Positions 1 to 13,172 of a stretch of 64,000 nucleotides of DNA are shown here, piece by piece. The notes beneath the pieces were generated by a model that worked only from the letters and a program-made list of their open reading frames with translations, did not search any database and was not told the DNA's origin. Every line of letters starts with the position of its first letter. The first letter of the stretch is position 1. The translations under genes were made by a program, and so were the position numbers. Source of the stretch: Narthecium ossifragum (lineage: Eukaryota; Streptophyta; Magnoliopsida; Dioscoreales; Nartheciaceae); assembly GCA_963920575.1 (NCBI GenBank), contig OY986963.1, positions 1,030,896 through 1,094,895 on the forward strand, in the 5' to 3' direction.

Positions 1-234
1 GCACGGCAATCCTTGGCATGAACCAACATTTTCATCCTGAGCCAAAATGAACCATTGAAGGATCCAAACTTTCACATGCTATAAATATTTGGTAAATATA
101 ACCATAAGTGGAGCCCCTTAGGCACTTGCTTAGCCCAAGTGCTATGCGCAGTGTCCTCTCCGCTTGCGTTCCAGAATCACAATTAAAGCATTAAAGAAAA
201 GCTTTGCCGTACATACAATGACTAGAATATTCAC

Positions 235-3200
235 CTGATAACCGCTAGGCTTGGGATTGACAATGTAATCATCAAGTTCTCCATCAATTGGGGTCCACAG
301 CCTACATGACGTTAATCAAAGGTAACACAAGTCAGTGACTCAGTTGTAGGAGATCCAGTTACTGATTTGATAACTGCAAGCTCTTCAATCCTGCCACAAT
401 GCCACCCTTAGTGTTCGCGTTTTTGACATAATATGCTACGAATAATTTACTCACGCTGCCAAGCGTATGTACTTAAAATGCATCAGATGCAGCCTAGAGC
501 ACTCAAATTTTTCAAAAGCATTTCAACATTTTGAAACACAAGTCCAGTGATATAGGGTTTGAAGACTAAGCTTAGAAAGATCAGTTAGTTAAAGCTACTA
601 TTAACATCACAACATGAACATAAAAAGCAGCCTAATACTGCTCCCATAGTTCAATAATTTGCAATATTAACCACATCAAGCCAGCCTTTTCACTTGAGGA
701 CTCTAATTCTTCGAGCATGACAATGATAATCAGTACCTATGTACGATGTCAAGAAGACTGTAGCAGCTCTTGACTGCAGGTCCATGTAGTGTTCCATTCT
801 TATCCCCAACCACCACTCTCAGAGCACGAGCATCATAAACTTGCTGGATGCCCACATCTTTTCGATTCATCTGCTTAAAAAAGAAGTTCCACAAATGATA
901 AAAAAAGGAAATCACATTGTGAGGATTGAAAACCATTTGGTTATGTTCTTGGAAGTTCAGACTTGCCAAAATGTTTTCTCAGTTTTGAAAATAAATGCGA
1001 AGATTAAGTGAAAAATTGATCCATAAAATGGTTATCACTTGAAAAGCAAATATCAGATGGTAATATATGTGAAAGGAAAGGCTTTAAAAGTAAACACTTT
1101 TAGAGCATAGGAACCATCCACATTAAGGAGTCTTGGCCACTCGCATGAAAAAGTCGCATTTCCATTACTGGTGATTTATGCAGTACAATGGCATAAATCA
1201 AAAGGGGGCAGGGGGATGTTAAGAATATACATACATATGTATGGTTGCATGTTGGCACGTGTGTGTCAAGATGCAGGACGCGTGATCTTTATAATAAAAC
1301 AGCAAATGTGGCTTAATAATTTTCATCCACAAACAAATAAAACCCTAAAATATTACGTACAAGAACTAAATTGTAACATAAGGAATGGTGCAATATCCTA
1401 ATGTCACTATGGCCTCAAAAAATCTTTCAGTTCAAAACCTGCTTCCAGGTACAACAACTTTTCTCCCGGCCTTCATCTATATATTCAAAGAGATTATTTT
1501 ACTTTGAATAGCAGTGACAAAGAGATCGGCCCCATTCAAATTCAGAGGAACAAGGCCTTAAAGATTTTGCGGACCTTAACGTCAATAAAGCAACATAGGT
1601 ACATACCTTGCAATGGATACTGTACAAGCTCTTAAGCCGGCTAGATAGAGTTACTTCCATCCCAGGAATATAACTGTTCACAAAATATAACCTAGAAATA
1701 TTAGTGGCGCAGGTAAGCTAAGCTGACAATGTTTACACCAATACACAGAGAAACTAAGGCAAATCATGAGAAAGCAACATTTGAAAATCTAATTAAGTTG
1801 GCATGTTGCAGTAGCAGCATACACGTACGAATTTGATATAAGTAACTCCCTTTCAAGTGCTTCCTCACAAACTGCTAGTGATGCTAATGCAATAACAGCA
1901 TCTCTGACAACCTTAGACTTTGTGTCTGGAGCCTCAGCAAAGTTACAAAGATTATCAAGGAAGTTAGTTCGCTTTCTTCGATCCAACAACAGATCAAATG
2001 GCAATACAGCCTCCAATAAATCCTGCAAATAGAGAACTTCATGCATGAGCACTAATGGTCATGTCCTAAGATGTCTACTGGACTTTGGATCTTAAAACAA
2101 AAGATTCTTAAGTATCACTTTATTCATGTTCATCGATGAAGAAAAAGCTGAGTGTCAACCAAGACATTGGCATAAGATGTGACATAACCCAAGAGATTGA
2201 AATTCAGTTACTTCAGTCTAAGATACAGAAAATCAGTTGACTTGGACCAGCTCAATCCTGTGTAGTATAACAAGACTTACTGATGTCCACATCCCACAAG
2301 AAGAAGACAAAGGACAGACAAAGATGGCTGTAGGGTTTGATTGTGAACATGGTTCCTGCTTCTTTATATAAACATAAAGACATCTAAGCCGTCACTGTCG
2401 AACCAAGACAAAAGTCAAGTTATACTTTCATCTACATATTATACACTGTATAAGAAGTGAGCAAATGATCTCTTTATTGCAAATAACAAACTTGAACAAG
2501 TATTTCTTCTCTCTTGTAGAAATTCAACCCCATGTATAACTCATTGACTTCGAGGAAAAAACCCATATTCCTATGGTCAGAAAATTCATGTTACTAGCAA
2601 ATCGAAATGTAGTTTAACTTTATCTAAGCACATGTGTGCATATCAATGTCATGTTTCTGCATAGATATGCACGTCCACATGGCATTGCAGCTTTAATCCA
2701 TGTGCTTAAGGAATAGATTTAAAAGGAGGTCGATTTTGCCATGAGGTTGCATAAGCCGTAGAGCTGTAGAGAAACACATACTATAAAAGGTTGTGCAATG
2801 GACCTAGTGAAGGCACTCAATGGTGCGAAAAAGAAAGAGAAAGAGCATGGGAAATGAGTTGGGCAGTTTTAGCCCATTCATCAACAGAAGACTCCTCTAA
2901 CACAAGCCAAAATAAGTTCAGAGTAGGTTTGGTGTAAACCACCACTTTCAAACTGGAACTATGATCGAGGAATATGCTTGTTTCACAAGTGGAGTAGTAA
3001 GTTCCAGTGAAGGCACTCAATGGTGCGAAAAAGAAAGAGAAAGAGTATCGGAACTGAGTTGGGTGGTTTTAGCACATTCATCAACAGAAGACTCCTATAA
3101 CACAAGCCAAAATGAGCTCAGAGTAGGTTTGGTGTAAACCACCACTTTCAAACTGGAACTATGATCGAAGAATATGCTTGTTTCACAAGTGGAGTAGTAA

Positions 3201-6200
3201 TTTCAAAACCTTCATGTTCTCTCTTTCATCATTGGAAGACACAGAAACACTGTTGTTGGCTGTTGAGTCAGTATCTTGCAACGCCGTGAGAAGGCCAGCT
3301 TTAGTAGATAATCGTCTCAAATTTCTCACCCTGTTGCTAGGATGCCACATGGAAGCAAGCTCCGCTCGCATTTTCTTAAATGTAGTAGGCTGCATAAGGG
3401 AGCAACACTATGAAAAGTCCATGAGACAGCATAAAGGTTAAAAAGAAGTAAGGGCTCAGAAAGAGAGAATGATGGCATACTAGGTTAAGCCAAAAAAGCA
3501 AAGAGTTGTTTTACCCTATTTACTTCATGTAAATCTAAAAATAACTGAAAATATCAGATTGAACAGAAGGGCAGCCCCTTAAGACATTGCAATGAGAATT
3601 AGCTACACTACTTAGAGGTCATGAAAGCCACTTACATCCCACTAATAACCCCTATTGATTGTCATACGTACATAGACGGCGTGCAAAATTTCCAAGCTGG
3701 GATATACTTGATTGACTTCTTACCAGCATTGGATTACCATCAGTAGTCAATAACTCAAATCACCCAACATAACACTAGCCACCCTCTTATCAATAGGCCA
3801 TAGGGAATGGTCAATCTCGTCGCCCAATTAATGTCTGCCATCTCTAGAGGAGATAGTAGCATAAGCACTTGTAACTTGGCATAAGTTTGCTAGTGCCAAT
3901 ATTTGCTAATATTAGCCTTTATTAAGGTCCACTTTCAAACAATAAGCTTCTTATGATGTGTACAAATATAAAAACTGCTTCTTTACTAAAATTTTTGCTG
4001 AGACTTATGTCTATCACTTTAGTGTCAATCCATTCCAGTGTTTTCATGGTTCCTGAATAGATCACTAGTGTAATTTGACCAGTTCCTTTAGCTTTGTTAA
4101 CAAAAACAAGTAATGATAAAGCGCTACTAAATTTAGGTTCAGTGTTTCTTCACTTCAAGTACGCAAAGGATAGCAAGCAAGAAAAATTAATTAGCAAACC
4201 TGCAGAACTGCAAAGCATAAATCTTCCATCTCAGCTTTTAGAGCCCAAACACCCAATCTAGAAGCAAGAGAGCACCACACCGACAATGTCTCCTGAGCAA
4301 CAGCTTGAGCTTTGGGCAAAGGCAAAGCGTAACTGAAGAGGAACAAACAAGCAGGAGCAATGCATCTCAATCAATGTGCCAAAGATTCATTAAGGCATCT
4401 TAGACATTAATGGAATGCATCTCAATCAAGAGAGCACCACACCGACAAGGATTATGTTATGGAAAATGCACTGAAACTAAATTGTGTAATGGTTTCTGAG
4501 ACAAGGCGAGTTGTATAGTGAAGTAAACACCAGTTCTCTCACAGTACCAAAGAAAAGCTTGCTCACTAGTACCTAAAATAAGATCACTAAAATAGAAAGA
4601 TTTTCTGACTGATCTTGTAGCCGAACATCATAGCGAAGCTCGGTCAATAAGATGTACCAATAACATTGTCCACAAAGTGAAGAAGATGGATCATAGGGAA
4701 TCATATGTGGTGAAAATGAATCCATCCTGATAGTTTTTGTCATTCAGAGTTGTAAACATCCCTATTGTTTCGGTTGAAATCCCAAGTATTTGATGAAAGG
4801 CTACAGTAGCTATTTAAATGCAAAGACCAAACCACATCGCTCTCAAAAGAGATGCAAACAGCCACTTCACTACTAAATACATAGGAGCAAAGATTAATGT
4901 TCACCAGACCCTATGTCTGCTTTGGTCACAACTTGCCGACAAATAAATAACTTCTCTCCCTTATGAGGTAGACCATCTTGCCTGACAATTGTGCTCAGCA
5001 GCCAACCTTGTGTAACCTGAGAAGGCTTAGGTGATGGCAAGAATGAAGATATATAGTGACAGCCACACTCACACCCTTAATTGGAATTTTGATAACCAAC
5101 GTTAACTCATGGAACCAAGAGGTGGACTCTCATAACTTCTGTCTCCTTTACTAGAACAAAAGTTGTTAAGAACAGCAAGAGCAAATAGATGCTAAATAAG
5201 AATCACTTATCATTGACTGAATCCACTCCAGTATGATGTAAGGAGAAGAAAAGTCACTAAAGCCATCATACTTGGTCGGCACTTGTGTATCCATAGATAC
5301 ACAACTGTGTCAAAACCAAGGGTATCTAAGAGAAAGTTATCTTTTGAAATCATTGAGATGCAAGAAGAGCTCATACATGGTTCTCATGTTATGTAGGCGA
5401 TCTGCAAGCTTGATCAGAACCACGCGAGGATCATCAACCATGCCCAATAGCATAACTCGTAAATCATTTACCTAGAAGCAACCGAGAACAGTTACAAGAG
5501 AAAGAATTCAGTTCAGATTCATAAAAGATACGCTATTTGATTTTCAAGTGGTCAAGAAACTTACATCCATACGTAAGTTAAATAAAATGACATTGCCAGT
5601 TACCATAAAATAAAGATCTCACGGAAGAGAGATTAGTTTAATCTCCCAATATCTCCCAATATCCTAATATATTCAAAGGCATATATACGAAGGAAATAAG
5701 TAATTTACATAAAACCTCTTTGCTTATAAAATTTAGCTACTAGATAACAAAAATGGACTTATTGCAAAGGTGAACTGGGCTCCAAAGAAGGGATGCTATT
5801 AAGATGCTTGGTCCACACTAAATTGACAATTTATAAATGAAATCAAACAGTATGACATGTATAGCAGCATTCAGCAAATATACTAGATGGTAAAGGATAG
5901 AAGTTTGTTGTGAAAAAGGTCTTGGATTCATGCGCAACTAGTGTAGAATGGTGATAGGATATTTGCCCATCCTCCCACCAACAGCTACTCACTTGACATG
6001 TGTCGGTGGGTGGTCAGGTTTAGAGAAGCCAGGGCTACATGATCAAATACCAAAGAAAAAGTATCACAAACACAGCAAATATGCCTACCAAAATGCACAA
6101 TCCTCAAACACAATAAAATAAATCTCCACCTATCTGATGTCTTTATTTCCGACAACCACTTTTTAGATAAATTTCTTCGCTTGCCCTCTTGTACTGTCTT

Positions 6201-9200
6201 GTAGATTCATAAGTCATATGAGGACGCTAGTTCGGGTTCTCCAAGTAACAATCTGTGGAGAAGTTTGGGATGGGTGACACCACAAGAAGAACCCCTCCAC
6301 CGGTACAATATTCCCTTTTGCTATAGGCAAAGAAATTGATTTTATTTAATCGTCTTATGATATAAATCCTTGCGGTGGTGGTCATGCGACTTATGCCAAC
6401 AAATATTATGAGATTGTTTCGATGAATATGCAATCAAAATGCTGTATTCCATATAGTAAGACTGAGAGGAACAAGATCTTGGACCAAGCTTTTTATTCGT
6501 GTCAAATGATGAGATGATCAAATTATTTCTCCTCTACAAACTCAAAAAAAATCCAGTTTCTGAGTTAATGACACCAATGATCTAGTCCATCCAAGATGTG
6601 CTACATCAAAACAAAAATGAATGACATACCTCACTTTGTAATTTCATGAATTTCTTTCTTAACAGATGGATGCGAAAAAAAATTATTTATCATAAACTTC
6701 CTAGTAGCAAGGGATATGAAGATTTCATAAGCGTTCACATATCATCCCACAAGGTAAATGACATAGCTATGTGAATAACAAGAGGGCACCGGTTTTTTAA
6801 AGAAACTTCTTAGCATATTGGAAAGAGTTTGAAGAAGGCAACATAGTCTCAGCTAGGCATTCAATCATATAGTCGTTCACGACAATTAGACAAAAGCACA
6901 ATCTCTCACATGCATGTATCCCATTCCACTTAAAACAGATTAAAAGGTCTCTTTAAAATCACTCTTCCAAAGTCTATTAATTCGCTATCAAAAGTAACAA
7001 CACTATCCTTGCAACATGAAGCAGGACCTGCCAGATCAGGTAAAGAAACAAGAAAAAAGGAAGAATAAAAGCAGAAAAACTCAGATTTTTCACCTCTTCA
7101 GGACTAAGAGAACTCTGGCTTACATTTTGCCGCCGGTGTCTTCGCAACAGCTGCATGTTGTTGGCACAAATTAAAAACAGCAGCTAATGGAAGCTATTCC
7201 AAGTATAGGTTTTGTGTATGCCGCCAATAAATCTCATTATGAACACATTGTGACCCAGAGATGAATTATAAGGACAAAATAACTTTACAAGGAAAAATTA
7301 TTCTGGTGCACATCCCTTACTTCAGCAAGACAAGAACCATAAACTTTCACAGTTGCAACTGATTACAATGAAAGGCAATTTTACTGGTCTAGGCAGGCTG
7401 GAATAAACATCAGATGCAAAGCTAAAGAACCACCATTTAGAAAACGACTGATAAATGACCATTGAGAAATAAAGAAAAATTGTCCTTCCATAAAACAAGT
7501 TCAAAACTCCCAAGAATATGTCATTTTAAGCATCATGAAGTGAAATTATTAAACATCGCATCGAATTTGTGGATGACTTCACCTAAAGATTCCAAAAACT
7601 CCAAACTTTTGCTGTCAAAACCATGGATTTCCGTCCCGGTGGCACGCGCCGTGCCGGCAGCCTGCTGGCACGGTACGTGCCGCCGGCACGCCCCTGTGCC
7701 ATTCTCATTTTTCTTCCTCCTCCTTCTACTTCTACTACTTCTTCTTCTTGGCATGGTAGGGGGGGTTTCGATGCCGCTAACCCCCTGGCACGGTACGTGC
7801 CAGACCGGCACAGAAATCCATGGTCAAAACTATATGAACTGACATACATGATTTCTTTTTTTGATAATAAGAGAAGACATGGCTACATAAAGATTTTTTA
7901 GCTAGGTTATCAGAAATACAAAATTCACATTCTTTTCAATTACTTATTGAAAGAATGCATTCGCTGTGCTCTTAATTATAGGTTGAAACACATAGGAGAA
8001 CATAGTGGCCAGTTACAAACCTGACCCCTCTAAAAAAGCAGTCAAAACTTTCAACCCCAACGAGACCATCCAGACTCAACACATGTAGCCCATGACATTG
8101 ATGAGAAGGATTGATTGACATATATTCATTGATACATAGTGATAATTGGGCTGGATTATTTTGGCTGAAAATGGGCTGACGGGTTTTAGATTGCTTGCAG
8201 GCCGAAACGTCTCAGATTGTAAGGGTTAAAAACATGTTTACTAATATAGAAATAGCCTACAAATCCATTCTAACGGTTGAGAATAGGCGGGCAGGTAATT
8301 GAAAATGTTTATGAGTCAACAAACTGATCAGATCATATTCGACCTGTGAAATTAAACGAGTTAGCCTAGTCAAGTTTCTCTACTAGCGCACACTAATACT
8401 GGGTATAGCTAGGGTTCGGTTCGCATATCGGGTTAGGGTTTCCCACCCCTACTTTTGATGCATCATTTGTTCTCTATGTCTGTATGTACTTTTTCCATGA
8501 ACTCCAGCCCTTGCAATGCCTATGCCATTGGCTTTCGTTCCTAATAATTATATCTTGACTTCAAGAACTATCTGGCAGTGTAGTCAACTCATCTACTTAC
8601 CACTTGAGTTCCATTTCATAAATGCATGATAAGCTCTGAGCCAATAGTTTTGGGCAAAATGCATGACAAGTTTTGAGAAAAATACTGGACAGAGCTAAAC
8701 GAACAGAGAGATGATGACAAATGCAATTAGTACCTACACGCATATGTCAAACAGATTAAACAAAAGAAGAGAAGGAGACATGTACCCAGCTAAGTACGCT
8801 TTCAAGGCCAATACCTGATTGATGTAGCTTAACTTTGAAACCCCAGCAACTAGATGAGTTACATCATCACCAAATTCTTCTTCTAAACTACTCAAATTTT
8901 CAATTGTATCATCAATTACATCATGAAGAATTCCAGCTACAACTGTGTTCACAGCCTGTATGCAAAAAGTATGTTGCAAAAGAAGGAATGAATAAGTTAG
9001 ATTTAATAAAATCATGAAAATCTGATTTTTTTTTGTCATTTGCATGGTGATTTTTAATCAATGCAAACAAAAGAGGGAGCTGGGAAATATAAACCCGTTC
9101 CCCGCTAGATGGGACCAAGGCAGCCAAGATTTTTCCCGTATGTATGCAGTGCGTGACGTAAGGTTCTCGTGTTTTCCTCAATTGCCCAAAGTGAGCTTTG

Positions 9201-10532
9201 CTTGCAAAAGCAATAGCCTTTTGCACCTGGCAAAGAGCATTGTGATACATATTGTTTCAATTATATGTATGTAACTATTGAGAGGAGCAAATAGCAGACC
9301 TTTGCATCTTTAAAGATCTGGTGTCCAGTTACATCTACTCCATCAATTACAAGAGAGTCTGTAGTACATAGTAAAATCGTGAGTAGAGGTGCAAATATAT
9401 GAGTTTATCCACACGGCTGATTCCAACAAATTGGTTTCCTACTCCAGACTTATACTTTCTTATAGTGTCGTGCGACAAAGGAATAATTCACCAAATAAAC
9501 GACCAGTATGAGCCCGTATCCAATTAGCAACGTGAAGTCTGCATGTAATTAATTTTGAAGACCATAAAGGATAGAGAGGCAAACCTTCAATGCAGCATCC
9601 TGAGACAGAAATACCTGCAACAGGCCTTTAGCCTTTTCCACCCATGACCTAAGTTTACGAAAGGACTCTATTCACTCACATATCCCACCGCATTTTTCTC
9701 TTCCATGTTGCCAACTTGCAGAATATTGCCAGCCATATCCACTATCCAAGATTTGTTTTTATGCTATCCCGATATTATAGGCAATTATCTCCACATGTAT
9801 TACTTCATTGGTCCATCTACTTCATGTAAAGCGCTCACCCCCTAAATTGTCCTCAAGCTATGTGACAACAAGCTAATCATCAATGGCTTCAAGCTTTCGC
9901 ACCTACCAAAATTAATGCATGGATCTGAACTGCAATGATCCATTCTGCCTTCCACTACATCCGAAATCTTGTCATAATTCTTGCGGACTTGTTATAAGAC
10001 AACCGGAGATCCCTGCTTGCCTTCACTAATTTCAAAATTTTCGAATACCCTATAACTTAATCTCCACAAATAGGACCGAATTCCAAAACCTAGATATCCT
10101 AAACAAAAGAACCAATAATATAAAGAAAACATAGAAATGCAACGAGTTCTTGCAACTCAAATAGCAACCAAAAGTAGGACACTCACCGGGCTGTTCCTCG
10201 ACCCTCGGCCAGAGGAAATCCACCTTCGTGGAAAGGCAAGCCCCGGAGGCGATGGCGACCGCTGTCACCGCGACCTGCGCGATCGCAGACGACACGGCGG
10301 CGTGAGCCCCTCCGGATCCTGCTGCAGCTGCCGCGGCGGCGATGACGTTGCCCGAGCCTCCAACCACGGAGGCAAGCGAGGAGGCGACAGTGAGGCGGGG
10401 AGCGAGCTGGTCGAGGACGCACCGGAAGCGCACGGATCCCCGTGAAGCCAGCGGAGGCAGGAAGAGGAGCCGGGAACCCCTGCCCCCGATCATGGCCGAC
10501 GAGTACCTCAAATCCTTGCAAGACAACACCAT
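235..10532 (-). CDS. RelA/SpoT homologue (plastid-type RSH), 3' part missing
   Basis: The gene encodes a (p)ppGpp hydrolase/synthetase-family enzyme of the plastid stringent response. Twelve exons are visible on the minus strand: 10187-10532, 9300-9358, 9095-9226, 8815-8955, 7094-7150, 5377-5471, 4200-4332, 3210-3389, 1829-2022, 1607-1673, 737-870 and 235-301. They join in phase into 535 codons, and the rest lies beyond the left edge. The first exon is Ala/Ser-rich with a hydrophobic stretch, which fits a transit peptide. The HD hydrolase domain shows YVTHCIHTG, the metal pair in AGILHDVIDD (about residues 190-191) and LADRLHN (about 269-273). The synthetase domain starts around VYDARALRVVV and reaches KPSGYQ before the edge. 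I take ATG 10532 as the start; ATG 10493 is possible. Plants have several RSH classes. This one differs from the class with a GLLHDTVEDT motif, so I give no numbered symbol. Two repeats sit in its introns. Confidence 0.92.
2804..3203. repeat. Two-copy 200-bp tandem duplication in an RSH intron
   Basis: Positions 2804-3003 and 3004-3203 match with an exact 200-bp offset and only scattered substitutions. For example, the segment starting AGGCACTCAATGGTGCG occurs at 2811 and again at 3011, and GGAGTAGTAA occurs at 2991 and 3191. The second copy ends a few bases from the splice donor of the RSH exon at 3210-3389. Any reading frame through it is incidental. Confidence 0.93.
7615..7829. mobile_element. 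Short inverted-repeat element (MITE-like) with target duplication
   Basis: A 203-bp GC-rich block (7621-7823) begins CCATGGATTTC and ends GAAATCCATGG. The inverted similarity extends about 35 bp inward and includes CCGGT and GGCACG/GTGCC motifs. The core carries a pyrimidine-rich CTT tract and the palindrome GGTACGTGCC. TCAAAA flanks both ends directly (7615-7620 and 7824-7829), as expected of a target-site duplication. There is no transposase. It lies in the RSH intron between the exons at 7094-7150 and 8815-8955. Open frames through it are by-products of GC richness. Confidence 0.8.
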
Positions 10533-10759
10533 AATCCGATCCCAACGGTTCTTTAGGGTCTATAGCGAGGTTATTCGGATGGCTTCTTCTCGCATCGTTG
10601 GGATGTCGGCCGAGACACCGGAAGAAGTGAGAGAGAGAGAGAGAGAGATATCGTAGGAGAGAGGAAAGGGGCGGGAACTGTGTGGATGATGAGATAGAGA
10701 GAGATGAACGGCTTCAAGAAGTATAACAGATTTATGTACGTAACAAAAAAAAGCCAAGT

Positions 10760-11360
10760 ACTCCACTCGATGTGTGAGGCCCAGTGGAACTCGGATTAAA
10801 ACTGATAATAAATTTATTAATAAATATATATAATTCTTAAAAACGGCCGATTCGACCGATATTAATTACAGATAATGTGATTTGACTCAAGTTTCAATTA
10901 AACTAGCACCGACGCGTTAGGTCAAACTTGATTTAAAATTAATTTTGAACCTAACATTGATCATCAAACTCAGCTTAATTACTTTCGAGCCAAACTCGAG
11001 CCTTAACGAGCTACTTGATACACTGTGTGATCGGAATGGGTCCACATAAACAAGCCTAAAAACAATACTAAATTCAAATCAAGTTTGAATTGAAATCTAC
11101 CATAACTTAAGTTTTATTTGTTAATTTTGAATTCAAACATATTTGTTCTATTAGTTCTACAATCAAACACATAGCTTATGTTCAAAATATGATTTTTACA
11201 TAAAATAGAAATAAAACAACAATATTATAGAACATACTAAAAAGAGTTGTTGAGCCTGGCCAATGAAGAGTGATCAAGGTCAGCTCAAATCCAAACAAGC
11301 CAAGTTTGATCGAGTCTATAAAACCGAGCTCGAGCCGTTCGTTTATTTTGACAGCCCTAT
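10760..11360. other. AT-rich intergenic DNA with degenerate repeat relic
   Basis: No gene is seen between the 5' end of RSH and the SKP1-side repeat. The stretch near 10,960-11,355 carries phrases such as GAGCTCGAGCCG and TTTTGACAGCCCTA, which are typical of old dispersed transposon remnants in plants. I could not define its ends. Confidence 0.4.
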
Positions 11361-11590
11361 ATAGCAGCCTCTAAATTATTTAGAGCTTTATTTTCCAAAT
11401 TTTTTCTTCATGAACAACAATCAAAATTTCTATTAGAGACCAGCACACGAACACCTAACCAGCAACAACGTTTTCCGATCAACAGCAAACACAAATAACA
11501 TGTAGAAAATAGTCCCCAAAAAGAGAGCACAGGTTTCGGCAATAAAACCCCTTTAATTTCTACGAGCAGCTAAAAGCCTGAGTCAATCAT
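11361..11590. repeat. Direct repeat copy 1 (cupin 3' UTR-like), left of the SKP1 gene
   Basis: This copy matches 13173-13400 in the same orientation over about 230 bp, including the shared run ACACGAACACCTAACCAGCA and AATTTCTACGAGCA. Copy 2 is the 3' flank of the cupin gene, reaching its stop codon. Copy 1 ends at the equivalent GAGTCAATC, so it is a detached duplicate of that flank, now 1.8 kb away beyond the SKP1 gene. Confidence 0.88.
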
Positions 11591-11824
11591 CTTAAAATAT
11601 ATCGGAGTTCTACTCGAATTAGGCTGGATGTAATCCTATATATAATAAATAAATACGGAGAAAAAAATTCTTGGAGCCCCGTGGAGTCTCAGGCATAATC
11701 GACGCTCTAAACCGAGTGGAACTCAGATTAATACTCAATTAATCTCTTTTCCTATGTATTCCGAGAAGTACTTGGATTAAAACTCAAGACTCATATTAGG
11801 ACTTAAACTGGGCATAAAATTGTC

Positions 11825-11832
11825 TATATAAA
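11825..11832 (+). promoter_or_regulatory. Probable TATA box of the SKP1-like gene
   Basis: TATATAAA lies about 590 bp before the start codon and about 50 bp before a pyrimidine-rich leader (11,880-11,920). A 5'-UTR intron could run from the GCCAG|GTTAGA donor near 11922 to the CACAG acceptor near 12396, which would explain the distance. Inferred from sequence only. Confidence 0.45.
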
Positions 11833-12414
11833 GTATAAACGCCTCACAGACTCTTTTCTATCACACGAGATACCATAATCTCTCCCTCTCTTTCAGTCTC
11901 TTCTTCCTCTCTCGATTGCCAGGTTAGATAATGTTTGGTTTTTTAGTTTCCTTTCTCTAGTTCTGGTTTTTGTCACAATACAAACTAGATTGAAAGGTTT
12001 TTAGAGACTGAGCTTTGGTTTTACGTTCACTTCTGCTAGGCTTTTTAGATGATCAAGTTGTAGTTAATTCCTGATATTTTCTATGTTTTCATACTCTTTC
12101 GATTGGACACTAAGCTTTTAGATATACGTGTGTATATATATATGTTCTCTCTCGTTTCCTTTTCTTTTAAATTTAACCCTTATATATATATCCTCTCATA
12201 GATATTGAAAAGATCAATTTTTTTCTAAACGAAATATGATGAATTATTTCTTTATTTTTCATATCTTTCCCCGGTTGACCTAATCATGCATGTTTTTTTT
12301 TTTAAAAGACTAGGTTACCATTTTTTTTTTCTGACAAGTTTATGTTTTTTTTTCTCCGGTTAACCTGATCACAATCATGAACGTTGTACGCACAGGATAT
12401 ATATTACTATAAAC

Positions 12415-12975
12415 ATGGAAGACATCAACAACAAGACAGCCACCGAGAACAAGAACGAGGAAGGAAGCCACCAAGCCGCCAGGGAGGACAAAGGGAAGCA
12501 GGTGATTGTCGAGGATTCTCCGACGGTGGTGCTGCGAAGCTGTGACAAACACCTCTTCACTTTGGAACAGTCCATCGCCTTCCAGTCGGCGATGATCAAG
12601 AATATAGTCGAGGACGGCTGCACCGTGGACGACGCCATCCCCCTCCCCAACGTCACCTCAGGGGTGCTGTCGAAGGTGATCGAGTACTGGCGGCGGCACC
12701 ACGACGTGAAGGAGGATAAAGAGGACAAGGAAGCCCTGAAGGACTGGGAGGCCGAGTTCGTCGATGGAATGGACATGGATATGCTGTCCGAAATGATTCT
12801 GGCGGCGAACTACCTGGAATCGACGTCGCTGATAGCTCTCACGTGTCAAACAGTGGCGGACATAATAAAGAACACGACGGTGGAGGAGGTCAGAGATACC
12901 TTTCATGTCGAGAACGACTTCACTCGTGAGGAAGAGGCGGAGATCCGCAGGCAGAGCGAATGGGCGTTTGAGTGA
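12415..12975 (+). CDS. SKP1-like protein (SCF ubiquitin ligase adaptor)
   Basis: This intronless gene of 186 codons encodes a plant SKP1/ASK protein, the adaptor linking cullin-1 to F-box proteins in SCF E3 ligases. A charged N-terminal extension of about 37 residues, longer than in typical family members, precedes the fold. The POZ-like region then has VVLRSCDKHLFTLEQS and AIPLPNVTSGVLSKVIEYW, followed by an acidic/basic loop KEDKEDKEALKDWEAEFVD. The C-terminal region has MILAANYLESTSL, LTCQTVADIIKN and the hallmark end EEEAEIRRQSEWAFE. Plant genomes carry many intronless SKP1 paralogues. The divergent spacer and extension suggest a lineage-specific copy, not the core SKP1, but F-box contact residues look preserved. 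A duplicated cupin 3' flank lies on either side of it. Confidence 0.93.
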   Translation: MEDINNKTATENKNEEGSHQAAREDKGKQVIVEDSPTVVLRSCDKHLFTLEQSIAFQSAMIKNIVEDGCTVDDAIPLPNVTSGVLSKVIEYWRRHHDVKEDKEDKEALKDWEAEFVDGMDMDMLSEMILAANYLESTSLIALTCQTVADIIKNTTVEEVRDTFHVENDFTREEEAEIRRQSEWAFE

Positions 12976-13172
12976 TCCATTCCTTTGCACTAGTTTTGTT
13001 GGTCTACTGTTTTTAGGGTCTATTGACTATTGAGGTCCTTCGTTTGATTTTGCATTGAGTTTCTAGTATTAGGACTTTGTTTAATGAATGCTATTAATGC
13101 CTTAAGTTTAGTCGATATGAATTTTCCAACGTTTTTTTTTATAATTTTTTTTGTCATAGCAATGATAGATCG

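Noticed and set aside
7462..7901. Overlapping frames of 88-126 codons
   Set aside because: All cross the 203-bp inverted-repeat element in an RSH intron; the open length comes from its GC-rich composition.
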